Below are positions 1-9,161 of a stretch of DNA of 64,000 bases, piece after piece. The notes under the pieces are model-generated. The model was not told the DNA's origin and did not search any database. It saw only the letters and a list, made by a program, of their open reading frames with translations. A program made the translations under genes and the position numbers. Source of the DNA: Paraprevotella clara YIT 11840 (GTDB lineage Bacteria > Bacteroidota > Bacteroidia > Bacteroidales > Bacteroidaceae); the NCBI RefSeq assembly GCF_000233955.1, contig NZ_JH376577.1, positions 1-64,000 of the forward strand. Direction: 5' to 3'. The first letter of the stretch is position 1; every line of letters begins with the position of its first letter.

Positions 1-36
1 ATATGCCATATTCCAGCATATCCCCCGTCTTTTTAT

Positions 37-62
37 GGCACTATAAAATATTTTATAGTGCC
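37..62. repeat. 26-bp perfect palindrome downstream of murF
   Basis: The two 13-nt arms begin GGCACTATAAAAT and mirror exactly. It lies 55 nt beyond the murF stop. There is no T-run on the exit side of either strand, so it is not a textbook intrinsic terminator, but a hairpin that ends or stabilises the murF transcript is the simplest reading. Confidence 0.6.
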
Positions 63-116
63 GAACTTATAACTGAATCCCGTTTACATTTACACAAAAT
101 TTTGGACAGTGTCTTC

Positions 117-1415
117 TCAAAGGAAATCCGGCAAATCGTAAAGTCTCGTACTATGACTGCCTTTAATCAATATATAATACCCTTTGGGTTTCTTGATTTC
201 CAAAGCCTTCTTTACCTGCTCCACACTATCAAACGTACGGAAAGGATGACGCGCCGCCTTGAACTTCGGCCCCACCAACCACACATGCTCGAAACCGGAT
301 TCCACCAATAAATCGGCAATGGCCTGATGGGCTTTCCAGCTACTCTCTCCCAATTCCCCCATATCACCGAGTATAACCATCCTGCGTTCCACTTTCATAT
401 CCCGGAAATTTTCTATAGCAGCTCTCATACTGGTAGGGTTGGCATTATAAGCATCCACCAAGAGCTTATTATCATCCGTCTCCATGAGTTGGGAACGATT
501 GTTTTTAGGTTCGTATGCTGCCAATGCCCGATTAATCGAATCCACCTCTACCCCGAACGTACGTCCTATCGTTGCTGCAGCCAACATATTCTGCATGTTA
601 TAGGCACCTATCAATCCGGTCTGCACCTCCTGCCACTCACCTCCGGCAGGCCGCCAACGGAACTTTAAGAAAGGAGCGCATTCAAGCACCTCTCCTTCCA
701 CACTCAAGACCTCGTCACATGGACTTCCGTAACAAATCTGGTGTACCCCCCCAGCTATACGCTTCAAGTCTTCACTATCATGGTCAATGAAAACCGTACC
801 ATGTTTGGCACGCAAATAGTCATAAAGCTCTCCTTTCGTACGAACAACCCCCTCGAAAGATCCGAATCCCTCCAAATGCGCCATGCCCACATTGGTAATC
901 AATCCGAAATCCGGATCCACAATTTCGGCCAAAGCCTTAATTTCCCCGAGATGGTTTGCCCCGGTTTCAATGACAGCGATGGTATGATCCGGACTTAACT
1001 CCAGCAAAGTCTTCGGCACCCCGATATGATTATTCAGATTTCCCTGCGTGTACAATACGTTATGTTTTTTGGAAAGCACTGCCGCCGTGAGTTCTTTTGT
1101 CGTGGTCTTCCCGTTGGTTCCCGTCACCTGAATCACCGGAATCTTAAATTGTTTCCGGTGATAGTGAGCCAGTTGTTGCAATGCCGTCAGTACATCTTCC
1201 ACTAAAATGTAACGCTCGTCGCCCCCTGCCGCATACTCAGCTTCATCCACTATCGCGTAAGCGCACCCTTGCTCCAAAGCTTGGGCGGCAAAAGCATTTC
1301 CATTAAAAGAGTTCCCTTTCAATGCAAAGAACAAAGCCCCTTGCGGGCACTTGCGGCTATCGGTGGTCACCACCGGATGCTGCTTATAAAGTTCATAAAG
1401 TTCTGCTATCTTCAT
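117..1415 (-). CDS. murF: UDP-N-acetylmuramoyl-tripeptide--D-alanyl-D-alanine ligase MurF
   Basis: Cytoplasmic ATP-dependent ligase that adds D-Ala-D-Ala to UDP-MurNAc-tripeptide, the last soluble step of peptidoglycan precursor synthesis. The 432-aa product has the Mur-family N-terminal substrate domain (VVTTDSRKCPQGALFFALKG, residues 15-34), the P-loop GTNGKTTT at about 99-106, the NNHIGVP motif near 128, and a C-terminal ligase domain with LLVDAYNANPTSM. Length is normal for the family. The gene is divergent from folP and is preceded by a TAnnTTTG promoter at 1435-1442. No odd features. Confidence 0.96.
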   Translation of the reverse strand: MKIAELYELYKQHPVVTTDSRKCPQGALFFALKGNSFNGNAFAAQALEQGCAYAIVDEAEYAAGGDERYILVEDVLTALQQLAHYHRKQFKIPVIQVTGTNGKTTTKELTAAVLSKKHNVLYTQGNLNNHIGVPKTLLELSPDHTIAVIETGANHLGEIKALAEIVDPDFGLITNVGMAHLEGFGSFEGVVRTKGELYDYLRAKHGTVFIDHDSEDLKRIAGGVHQICYGSPCDEVLSVEGEVLECAPFLKFRWRPAGGEWQEVQTGLIGAYNMQNMLAAATIGRTFGVEVDSINRALAAYEPKNNRSQLMETDDNKLLVDAYNANPTSMRAAIENFRDMKVERRMVILGDMGELGESSWKAHQAIADLLVESGFEHVWLVGPKFKAARHPFRTFDSVEQVKKALEIKKPKGYYILIKGSHSTRLYDLPDFL

Positions 1416-1434
1416 AATTCTGTATTTTACCCCA

Positions 1435-1468
1435 CAAATATAATGTAAATCGAGAGCAAAATATCAAA
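1435..1468 (-). promoter_or_regulatory. Putative murF promoter
   Basis: On the minus strand TATATTTG (1442-1435) matches the Bacteroidetes -7 box TAnnTTTG. A TTTG about 22 nt upstream (1468-1465) could be the -33 element. It lies 20 nt before the murF start. Confidence 0.5.
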
Positions 1469-1550
1469 CTTGCTTGAAATATTTTACCGAGATGCCACCT
1501 ATATTATATAAATATAATCCAAGAAGCACGAAAAACCGGATTATTCTGCG

Positions 1551-1558
1551 TACATTTG
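1551..1558 (+). promoter_or_regulatory. Putative folP -7 promoter element
   Basis: TACATTTG matches TAnnTTTG and lies 22 nt before the ATG at 1580. No clear -33 TTTG is visible at the expected spacing. The upstream in-frame ATG at 1556 falls inside this box, which argues for the ATG at 1580 as the real folP start. Confidence 0.5.
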
Positions 1559-1579
1559 CACGTAAATACTGCAAAAACA

Positions 1580-2431
1580 ATGGAAGGACATATAGAACGT
1601 ACCATAAGAGTCAACGGACAACTGATGGACCTTTCCACACCGAAAGTCATGGGAATCCTGAACGTCACGCCCGACTCCTTTTATGCCGGAAGCCGCAAGG
1701 AAACCACATCCGACATCGTAAACCGAGTGGAACAGATTATTACGGAAGGAGCCGACATGATCGACATCGGTGCCTATTCCTCGCGTCCCAATGCGGAACA
1801 CGTCAGCACAAAGGAAGAAATGGCACGCCTCCGAAAAGGTCTCGAAGCCATCCGCGAAGTCGCCCCCGAGGCCATCGTTTCCGTCGATACATTCCGGGCA
1901 GACGTGGCCTCCATGTGTGTGGAAGAATACGGTGCAGCTCTCATCAATGACATTTCGGGCGGACAAATGGACGAACGGATGTTCGACACCGTAGCTCGTC
2001 TGGACGTCCCCTATATCATGATGCACATGCAAGGCACTCCCCAAGACATGCAGCAGCATATACATTATGACCATATCCGCATGGAAATCATGCAATACTT
2101 TGCGCTCAGGGTACAAGACCTGCACGCCCGAGGCGTCAAGGACATCATTATAGACCCGGGATTCGGATTCGGAAAAACTTTGGCCCACAACTACGAGTTG
2201 TTTAAGCATTTGGAAGACTTCAAGCTATTCGAACTGCCTTTATTAGTAGGCATCTCGCGCAAATCAATGATATACAAACTGCTCGACAGCAGTCCCGAAG
2301 AAGCGTTGAACGGAACTACCGTATTGAACACCATCGCCTTGACCAAAGGGGCAGATATTTTGCGTGTGCATGACGTAAAAGCTTGTGTGGAAGCCGTGAG
2401 AATATTCAATCAAATGAACGAACAGAAATAA
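1580..2431 (+). CDS. folP: Dihydropteroate synthase FolP
   Basis: Condenses 6-hydroxymethyl-dihydropterin pyrophosphate with p-aminobenzoate in folate synthesis; the target of sulfonamides. The 283-aa product shows the signature VMGILNVTPDSF (about 23-34), DIGAYSSRP, the SVDTFR segment, NDISGG, and the phosphate-binding DPGFGFGK. The frame is open from 1556, but that ATG lies in the -7 box, so MEGHIERT at 1580 is preferred. It is followed after 12 nt by cdaA, so the two are probably one operon. There is no sign of a sul-type mobile variant; this looks like the housekeeping gene. Confidence 0.96.
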   Translation: MEGHIERTIRVNGQLMDLSTPKVMGILNVTPDSFYAGSRKETTSDIVNRVEQIITEGADMIDIGAYSSRPNAEHVSTKEEMARLRKGLEAIREVAPEAIVSVDTFRADVASMCVEEYGAALINDISGGQMDERMFDTVARLDVPYIMMHMQGTPQDMQQHIHYDHIRMEIMQYFALRVQDLHARGVKDIIIDPGFGFGKTLAHNYELFKHLEDFKLFELPLLVGISRKSMIYKLLDSSPEEALNGTTVLNTIALTKGADILRVHDVKACVEAVRIFNQMNEQK

Positions 2432-2443
2432 AAAAACATTTCC

Positions 2444-3217
2444 ATGCCATTAGAATTCGGACTGAAAGACTTTATCGACATCTTCCTTGTCGCACTGATG
2501 CTGTTCTATTGCTACAAGGTCATGAAAGAGTCGCGTTCACTGAACGTATTCTTCGGCGTGCTGATTTTCGTCGTATTCTGGTTGTTTGTCTCCCAAATAC
2601 TGGAAATGAAACTTTTGGGTTCCATTCTCGACAAACTGGTCAGCGTCGGTACACTGGCACTGATTATCCTGTTCCAAGAAGAAATCCGCAACTTCTTTTT
2701 CACGATCGGTACACACCGGCAAGTGGAAAGTCTCCTCAAACTCATCCGGCGCAACAAGAAAGACAATAAAAAAACAAACAAGGACGACATCATGCCTATC
2801 GTCATGGCCTGCATGAGCATGAGTAAACAAAAGGTCGGGGCATTAATCGTCATCGAACGCAACTTGCCCCTCAACGATATCATACGTTCCGGCGAACTCA
2901 TCGATGCCAACATCAATCAACGGCTTATCGAGAACATCTTTTTCAAAAACAGCCCGCTGCATGACGGTGCCATGATTATCAGCAAGAAGCGCATCAAAGC
3001 AGCAGGCTGCATCCTGCCTGTATCCCACAGCATGGACATCCCGAAAGAATTAGGCCTGCGCCACCGTGCCGCCAAAGGCATATCGCAGGAAACCGATGCC
3101 CTGGCCGTCATCGTTTCCGAAGAAACCGGCAATATCTCCGTAGCCTACAAAGACACATTCCATCTCCGCCTGTCTGCAGAAGAGCTGGAACGTTTTCTCA
3201 CGGAAGACCGACTATAA
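2444..3217 (+). CDS. cdaA: Membrane diadenylate cyclase CdaA (c-di-AMP synthase)
   Basis: Makes cyclic di-AMP from two ATP at the inner membrane; in other bacteria this controls potassium and osmotic balance. The 257-aa product has hydrophobic N-terminal membrane segments within residues 10-80, then the DAC domain with DGA at 174-176 and RHR at 206-208, both required for catalysis in the family. It sits 12 nt behind folP. Its TAA (3215-3217) directly abuts the stop of the opposing gene at 3218 with no bases between them. Confidence 0.93.
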   Translation: MPLEFGLKDFIDIFLVALMLFYCYKVMKESRSLNVFFGVLIFVVFWLFVSQILEMKLLGSILDKLVSVGTLALIILFQEEIRNFFFTIGTHRQVESLLKLIRRNKKDNKKTNKDDIMPIVMACMSMSKQKVGALIVIERNLPLNDIIRSGELIDANINQRLIENIFFKNSPLHDGAMIISKKRIKAAGCILPVSHSMDIPKELGLRHRAAKGISQETDALAVIVSEETGNISVAYKDTFHLRLSAEELERFLTEDRL

Positions 3218-5191
3218 TCAATTCATCATCAAACTCAGATAAGGGGCGTCCCCTTCCAAGAACATATCCGGCAACTCCCGAATATGTACGCTACGACAAG
3301 TCCCACCGCTCTCCGAGCAACAACATTCATTTCGTCCTTCTTTTCGGCACAATCCGTTTTCCCACACGTAAACTCCGTTATTCTCCGTGATATCCTCATC
3401 TCCTACAACACGTATCCGACCGGCCGTATCCGTATGTTGCCGCGCATACAACTGCAAGACCTCATACGCATGTATCACACGCAACTGCACCCGGCTTTTC
3501 TGACGAATCATTGCGACATTCCCGGCAAAGCCGAATGCCTCCCGCACCTGCTTATACAGAATATTTTCTACGACTGCCGAAACGGAAAAACACTCCAAAA
3601 CCCATAGTTTATCTTCACGCGGAACGGCCCAAATCAGCCCGACACACCGTTCGTCTTCACGCGCCACCACGACACAACCGTTCCCAAGGAACAAATCTGC
3701 ACATACAGTATACAAGTCTGCCTCATCATGCAACACAGCATAAGGAACACGACGTAAAAAAGCATCCAAATAAGACTGCAAATCCCCCAACACTGGTTCA
3801 ACTTCATGCATAGTGGTATAAACTTCACATACCACTTTATCGGTATCGTATGATACTTCCCACTCCGACAATGCCACCTCAGGGCAAGTATAATAACCAA
3901 AACGATGGTAAAAAGCAAACAAACCTTCATCAGCCGGAATCAAAAGACTGAATAAACACCCGTCGGCATACATTTTACGGTGAGCCTGCCCCATCAGTTC
4001 CGTCATCAGCCCCTTGCCTCGGCATTCCGGCTGCGTACAAACCCCTGAAACATAAGCCACAGAGACATCCTCGCCTCCGAACATCATCCGGTATGGCAAA
4101 CGTTGCAAAGCCGCAACCACACGCCCGTCCCTTACGAGGCAACTGTTCCTTTCAGGCGTATATTTCCGGGTAAAATAAAGTTTCATAAACTCTTCCGTAT
4201 CGCCGAAACACAAGCTCCACAATGCACGGGTCTGCCATTTTATCAAATGCTGCTCCGGTGTCAGCCCGCACTCTTCAATCTCCGCCTTCACCGTACAAGA
4301 CGACCACACACTGTATTTCATCAGCAACATCTCCGGTTGATAAGACAGTTTAGCCTTACGCAAGCCCTCCACTCCCAAGTCTTCTTCCCGATTCACATAT
4401 TTATATTGTTCCGGCAACCGTGAAACGAACTCCTTATTGATGACTGTATAAGCCCCCTCAAACTCCACATCGGCTTTTTCCACGCACACGTCAAAGGTAT
4501 CACGACATATCGGAGCCCCGTAAGTAAATGCCGCGATCTGTTCCCCAACCAGCAATACACCTCCCCTCAGGTCCAGTTCTTCCCGATGCGCCAATGCACA
4601 TTGAATGGCTTCCGACTCCGCAGCCACCGCCCTTTTCTCCGCTTCGTCCTGACGCGACTCCACCCAACGGCGAGTCAAATCCAGGCAGGCCGGGACCCAT
4701 TCGTCCGTCAATTCCTCATAACGATAATCCGGATACAAGGCTTTAAAACGATTCACATGATTACGTTTGGCCTGCAACTTTTTACCGGACAACGCAGCCA
4801 ACGACTCACGTAAATAGATATAATCCGCATGGTCCCGGTTGGCATTCACACGGCAGTCTTCCCCCATGCACTCTTCCACCTGCGGCATCAAATCCTCGCA
4901 AACGCCTAACAGCAAAAGAGGATGAGACAACCGACACGCATCTTCTTTCAAAATCTGTAGGATGGCACACCAATCTCCCTCACCCACAGGCATAAGATAA
5001 GCCAAATGTCCATCCGCGTAAAAACGAAACACCAGAAAACCGCCCCACTCCGCCACTTCCGTGCGATAAAGCATTCTCCAGGCATAAAGATTGGCAAAAG
5101 ACAAATCACAGTTGCGACGACCTGCGTTTTCAGTATATTTCCACACAAGCAAACGGTCTGCTAAAGATAAAGGATGAAAATCAAGGGACAT
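3218..5191 (-). CDS. DUF2156-GNAT fusion acyltransferase
   Basis: A 657-aa protein. The N-terminal half (about 1-300) matches the DUF2156 / phosphatidylglycerol lysyltransferase C-terminal fold: it opens with DFHPLSLADRL and contains LQAKRNHVNRFKALYPDY. The C-terminal half is a GNAT acetyltransferase, with the acetyl-CoA loop in VCTQPECRGKGLMTELM followed by ADGCLFSLLIPADEGLF. The frame is open back to 5275, but MSLDFHPL at 5191 starts where the DUF2156 family does. Two acyl-transfer folds in one chain suggest aminoacyl or acetyl transfer to a lipid or peptide; the substrate is unknown. It converges on cdaA with no spacer. Confidence 0.75.
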   Translation of the reverse strand: MSLDFHPLSLADRLLVWKYTENAGRRNCDLSFANLYAWRMLYRTEVAEWGGFLVFRFYADGHLAYLMPVGEGDWCAILQILKEDACRLSHPLLLLGVCEDLMPQVEECMGEDCRVNANRDHADYIYLRESLAALSGKKLQAKRNHVNRFKALYPDYRYEELTDEWVPACLDLTRRWVESRQDEAEKRAVAAESEAIQCALAHREELDLRGGVLLVGEQIAAFTYGAPICRDTFDVCVEKADVEFEGAYTVINKEFVSRLPEQYKYVNREEDLGVEGLRKAKLSYQPEMLLMKYSVWSSCTVKAEIEECGLTPEQHLIKWQTRALWSLCFGDTEEFMKLYFTRKYTPERNSCLVRDGRVVAALQRLPYRMMFGGEDVSVAYVSGVCTQPECRGKGLMTELMGQAHRKMYADGCLFSLLIPADEGLFAFYHRFGYYTCPEVALSEWEVSYDTDKVVCEVYTTMHEVEPVLGDLQSYLDAFLRRVPYAVLHDEADLYTVCADLFLGNGCVVVAREDERCVGLIWAVPREDKLWVLECFSVSAVVENILYKQVREAFGFAGNVAMIRQKSRVQLRVIHAYEVLQLYARQHTDTAGRIRVVGDEDITENNGVYVWENGLCRKEGRNECCCSESGGTCRSVHIRELPDMFLEGDAPYLSLMMN

Positions 5192-5298
5192 AAAATATTT
5201 TTTTGATACCAAAGTAACATAAAAATTATGAGAGGAACACCATCCCGGAATATAAAAAAATAAAATAGGAATCATACGGTTATTCGGTCAAAAAGCAG

Positions 5299-5306
5299 TA
5301 ATTTTG
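5299..5306 (+). promoter_or_regulatory. Putative pta-ackA -7 element
   Basis: TAATTTTG matches TAnnTTTG, 50 nt before the chosen pta start. No convincing -33 TTTG is seen. Confidence 0.4.
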
Positions 5307-5356
5307 CACAATCCTACTAATTGCAATGTAGAGTTATCAATTTAAAGATTTTAAAT

Positions 5357-6370
5357 ATGGACTTAATCAAAGAGATTGTCTCACGCGCTCAAGCTAACAA
5401 ACAGCGCATTGTTCTTCCTGAAGGTACGGAAGAGCGTACATTAAAGGCTGCCAACCAGATTCTTACCGATGAGGTGGCCGACTTGATTTTATTAGGAAAC
5501 CGTTCAGAAATAGAAGAAGCGGCAAAAAAATGGGGATTGGGAAACATATCCAAGGCTACTATCATAGACCCGGCTACCAGCCCGAAAAAAGAAGAATATG
5601 CCCAATTGCTTTTCGAATTGCGTAAGAAAAAAGGTATGACGATAGAAGAAGCCCACCAAAAAGTGCAGGATCCCTTGTTCTACGGTTGCCTGATGATTAA
5701 GGCCGGCGATGCCGACGGACAGTTGGCCGGCGCACGTAACACGACCGGCAATGTATTGCGTCCTGCCCTGCAAATCATCAAGACAGCCCCGGGCATCACC
5801 TGCGTTTCCGGAGCAATGTTGCTGCTCACTAAAGCTCCCAACTACGGAAAGAACGGCATTTTGGTTATGGGCGACGTAGCCGTCACCCCTGTACCCGATG
5901 CAGGACAGTTGGCTCAGATTGCCGTTTGTACCGCCCGCACAGCCAAAGCCGTGGCCGGAATCGATCCGAAGGTAGCTATGCTGAGCTTCTCCACCAAAGG
6001 TTCTGCGAAACACGAAGTCGTAGACAAAGTAGTGGAAGCTACCAAGCTGGCACGCGAAATGGCTCCGGGTCTCAGCATCGACGGCGAACTCCAGGCTGAT
6101 GCCGCACTTGTACCGAGCGTAGGCGAAAGCAAAGCTCCGGGTTCCGAAATCGCCGGACATGCCAACGTTCTGATTGTTCCCAATCTTGAAGTCGGCAACA
6201 TCTCCTATAAATTGGTACAACGTCTGGGACATGCCGAAGCCATCGGCCCTATCCTCCAAGGCATAGCACGTCCGGTCAACGACCTTTCCCGAGGATGCTC
6301 CATCGAGGACGTTTACACCATGGTAGCCGTCACGGCCAACCAAGCTATTGCGGCAAAAGAACAAAAATAA
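5357..6370 (+). CDS. pta: Phosphate acetyltransferase Pta
   Basis: Interconverts acetyl-CoA and acetyl phosphate; with AckA it gives ATP and acetate, a main fermentation route in Bacteroidales. The 337-aa product is a short-form Pta without the N-terminal regulatory domains, starting MDLIKEIVSRAQANK. It contains GARNTTGNVLRPALQIIK and, near the C-terminus, NVLIVPNLEVGNISYKLVQR, both typical of the PTA_PTB fold. An in-frame ATG 36 nt upstream is less likely because homologues start at MDLI. ackA follows after 33 nt. Confidence 0.96.
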   Translation: MDLIKEIVSRAQANKQRIVLPEGTEERTLKAANQILTDEVADLILLGNRSEIEEAAKKWGLGNISKATIIDPATSPKKEEYAQLLFELRKKKGMTIEEAHQKVQDPLFYGCLMIKAGDADGQLAGARNTTGNVLRPALQIIKTAPGITCVSGAMLLLTKAPNYGKNGILVMGDVAVTPVPDAGQLAQIAVCTARTAKAVAGIDPKVAMLSFSTKGSAKHEVVDKVVEATKLAREMAPGLSIDGELQADAALVPSVGESKAPGSEIAGHANVLIVPNLEVGNISYKLVQRLGHAEAIGPILQGIARPVNDLSRGCSIEDVYTMVAVTANQAIAAKEQK

Positions 6371-6403
6371 ACGAAAGCTTTAAAATTACACCTATTATAT
6401 AAT

Positions 6404-7597
6404 ATGAAGATTTTAGTATTAAACTGCGGAAGTTCCTCCATCAAATATAAATTATATGACATGACCGACCATTCCGTCATGGCACAGGGCGGTATAGAAA
6501 AAATAGGTCTGCCCGGTTCTTTCCTGAAAATGACTTTGCCGGACGGGACGAAGAAAATCATCGAGGAAGACATCCCCGAACATACCAAAGGCGTACAATT
6601 CATCTTCCACATCCTGACCGACCCAGAACTCGGTGCATTGAAATCGCTGGAAGAGCTTGGCGCCGTAGGACACCGTATGGTACACGGAGGAGAAAAGTTC
6701 AACCAAAGCGTGTTGCTCACTCCTGAAGTGTTGGAAGCCTTCACAGCCTGCAACGACTTGGCCCCGCTACATAATCCCGCCAACCTGAAAGGCGTAAATG
6801 CCGTATCGGCCCTTCTACCTTCGATTCCTCAGGTGGGCGTATTCGACACAGCCTTCCATCAGACGATGCCCGACTATGCCTATATGTATGCCCTGCCCTA
6901 CGAGATGTATGAAAAATACGGCATCCGCCGTTACGGCTTCCATGGCACGTCCCACCGTTATGTATCCCAACGTGTCTGCGAATACCTTGGCGTAGACCCT
7001 GCCGGCAAACGTATCATCACTTGCCATGTGGGCAATGGCGGTTCCATTTCGGCCGTAAAAGACGGCAAATGTATCGACACCTCCATGGGACTGACTCCGC
7101 TGGAAGGCCTGATGATGGGTACCCGTTCCGGTGATGTAGACGGCGGCGCTGTAACCTTTATCATGGACAAGGAAGGGCTTGCTCCTTCTGAAATGTCCAA
7201 CCTCCTGAACAAAAAATCCGGCGTGGCCGGTGTCACAGGAGTTTCTTCGGACATGCGTGAGGTGATTGCCGCAGCCCACGAAGGCAACCAACGCTGCCGC
7301 TTGGCTCTCGACATGTACGCCTACCGCGTGAAAAAATATATCGGTGCTTACGCTGCGGCCATGAACGGGGTGGACATCATCCTCTTCACCGGAGGCGTGG
7401 GAGAAAACCAAGCCGACATGCGCGAAGCTTTCTGCAACGGTCTGGACTATCTGGGCGTATCGCTCGACAAAGCCAAAAACAATACCGTACGTGGCGACGA
7501 AGCCATCATCTCCACACCGGACAGCAAAGTGACGGTATGCGTCATCCCGACCGATGAGGAACTGATGATAGCCAAAGACACCATGGCACTGGTATGA
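6404..7597 (+). CDS. ackA: Acetate kinase AckA
   Basis: Transfers phosphate from acetyl phosphate to ADP. The 397-aa product has the ASKHA start MKILVLNCGSSSIKYKLYD (phosphate 1 motif), GHRMVHGGEKF, YGFHGTSHRYVSQR, the HVGNGGSISAV adenosine loop, and DIILFTGGVGENQADMRE. All standard acetate kinase signatures are intact and the length is normal. Probably cotranscribed with pta and ended by the terminator at 7668-7697. Confidence 0.97.
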   Translation: MKILVLNCGSSSIKYKLYDMTDHSVMAQGGIEKIGLPGSFLKMTLPDGTKKIIEEDIPEHTKGVQFIFHILTDPELGALKSLEELGAVGHRMVHGGEKFNQSVLLTPEVLEAFTACNDLAPLHNPANLKGVNAVSALLPSIPQVGVFDTAFHQTMPDYAYMYALPYEMYEKYGIRRYGFHGTSHRYVSQRVCEYLGVDPAGKRIITCHVGNGGSISAVKDGKCIDTSMGLTPLEGLMMGTRSGDVDGGAVTFIMDKEGLAPSEMSNLLNKKSGVAGVTGVSSDMREVIAAAHEGNQRCRLALDMYAYRVKKYIGAYAAAMNGVDIILFTGGVGENQADMREAFCNGLDYLGVSLDKAKNNTVRGDEAIISTPDSKVTVCVIPTDEELMIAKDTMALV

Positions 7598-7667
7598 ACC
7601 TCGCCTTCTTCCTTCACTATCTGAAGGAAAAATACCCATGCAATGGAAAATGTTTCTAACTCTATAC

Positions 7668-7697
7668 AGGGTGCGGGATTGTTTCCGCACCCTTTTT
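7668..7697 (+). terminator. Intrinsic terminator of pta-ackA
   Basis: Perfect 9-bp stem AGGGTGCGG / CCGCACCCT with an 8-nt loop, followed by a run of five T, 70 nt after the ackA stop. Confidence 0.9.
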
Positions 7698-7762
7698 ATA
7701 TCGGTCTGCCGGAAAGATTCTGCGTCAAGGAGACGGCACAATATAATTTTTTCCCGAAAACA

Positions 7763-7794
7763 CTTGCAAGTCACTTATTTTTCAAATACTTTTG
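7763..7794 (+). promoter_or_regulatory. Putative promoter of the beta-propeller pair
   Basis: TACTTTTG (7787-7794) fits TAnnTTTG, with a TTG (7764-7766) 20 nt upstream as a partial -33 box. It lies 67 nt before the ATG at 7862. Confidence 0.45.
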
Positions 7795-7861
7795 GTGATG
7801 AACTTCGGGAAGGTAAGCCTTACAAAGGACAACACGTCCAATAACCGAAAACATAACGAAT

Positions 7862-9085
7862 ATGAAAAAAAGAACATTCTTCATATCTTTATTCAGTACG
7901 GCAATACTTGGCATTGCGGGATACATTGGATATAAAACTTCCCAAACGGACACGGCCACAAACGAAAGTCACCTATCCTTAAATGTAATCAACAAAGACA
8001 AACCCGTTAATGTGGAATTGCGTGACATAGTCGACAGCATCCAATATACAGTGTTAGAATCATCCGGTTCTTGCATGTTAGGAGAAATAACGAGGGTCAA
8101 GAAAACGGATGGGTACTATTTTGTAAGAGACGATTTCGGACTATACGCATTTGATGAAGAGGGACGCTTTATAAATGAAATAAGCCAAAAAGGAAATGGA
8201 AACAAGGAGTACGTCCACTTGGAAAATTTCTATATCGACGAACAACAAAAGGCAATCGGACTTATCTGTAACCCATCCAAAAAAATCATGTTTTTCAGCT
8301 ATGACGGCGAATATCTATCCACCGTCCGATTGCCGGAAGAAAACGGCGGAATACATTCCATAATGAAAAGCCCCGACCAGGATTTACTGGCATACTACCC
8401 TATGCCTAATGATTATATTAAAATCGAACATGAATATAAAAAAGTGGAAATCAAAGGCAACAGACTAAAAACGTTTCCCCTGCTTACCATGAAAGACCTG
8501 ACGACAAGAAATATCTACTACGCGTTCTCTGCTTCTCCTGCGGCTATTTATAAAGACACCTGTTATCTGTTATCCGTCCTCTCGCACAATCTGTACGCTT
8601 ACAAAAATGGAGAAATAAAACATGCCTACCAATTTGATTGGGCCAAGCAACTTCCAAGCACAAAGTTCCTAAAAGAATGCAGGAATGAAAACTTTTATGA
8701 CTTAAAAGAGAAAATACAGGAATCGGGCATGAGCATCGGATTCACTGGCATACAGGCAAACAAAGACTATATGTTTATCTCCGTCAACAATGAAAACACA
8801 CTGATATGGGATGGCAGGCAAAGTGTCTTGATACATAACACTTATGACAGCGAGAGAAATTTCCACTTTCCCAATATCGCATTGACCGGAGGATGCTCAG
8901 ATGAAAACATCGGCTTTTATAATGCTGATATTTTATGCCAACAGAAAAAGCAATTACCCACACGAAGCCAAACTTTCAACCGGATAGTCCAATCCATTAA
9001 AGAAGAGGACAATCCGGTTCTCTACCGGTTCATATTCAAAAAGGACCTAATAAACCATATAAGCATGAAATATAAACTGAAATAG
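7862..9085 (+). CDS. 6-bladed beta-propeller exported protein
   Basis: A 407-aa protein with an N-terminal membrane or signal segment (KKRTFFISLFSTAILGIAGY) and no lipobox cysteine. The rest resembles the Bacteroidales 6-bladed beta-propeller family (DUF4934 type): ITRVKKTDGYYFVRDDFGLYAFDEEGRF, then a KGNGNKEY motif of the type repeated in the next gene. Members are usually periplasmic or surface proteins of unknown ligand. It forms a tandem pair with the following gene, a diverged paralogue. No enzyme activity can be inferred. Confidence 0.75.
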   Translation: MKKRTFFISLFSTAILGIAGYIGYKTSQTDTATNESHLSLNVINKDKPVNVELRDIVDSIQYTVLESSGSCMLGEITRVKKTDGYYFVRDDFGLYAFDEEGRFINEISQKGNGNKEYVHLENFYIDEQQKAIGLICNPSKKIMFFSYDGEYLSTVRLPEENGGIHSIMKSPDQDLLAYYPMPNDYIKIEHEYKKVEIKGNRLKTFPLLTMKDLTTRNIYYAFSASPAAIYKDTCYLLSVLSHNLYAYKNGEIKHAYQFDWAKQLPSTKFLKECRNENFYDLKEKIQESGMSIGFTGIQANKDYMFISVNNENTLIWDGRQSVLIHNTYDSERNFHFPNIALTGGCSDENIGFYNADILCQQKKQLPTRSQTFNRIVQSIKEEDNPVLYRFIFKKDLINHISMKYKLK

Positions 9086-9161
9086 CCATCGTCCCATGAA
9101 AATCAGCTTGAACCAACGAACGGGATTCTTCTTGCTGAATCCCATATAATCCCACCAGACC

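Noticed and set aside
37-62. Palindrome considered as the murF intrinsic terminator
   Set aside because: No T-run follows the stem on either strand, so it is only reported as a palindrome.
1541-2209. 222-aa minus-strand frame over folP
   Set aside because: It is the antisense shadow of the clear folP gene and resembles no family.
5504-6364. 286-aa minus-strand frame over pta
   Set aside because: Shadow of pta, whose full set of family motifs is on the other strand.
6815-7774. 319-aa minus-strand frame over ackA
   Set aside because: Shadow of ackA; it would run through the ackA terminator and has no domain.
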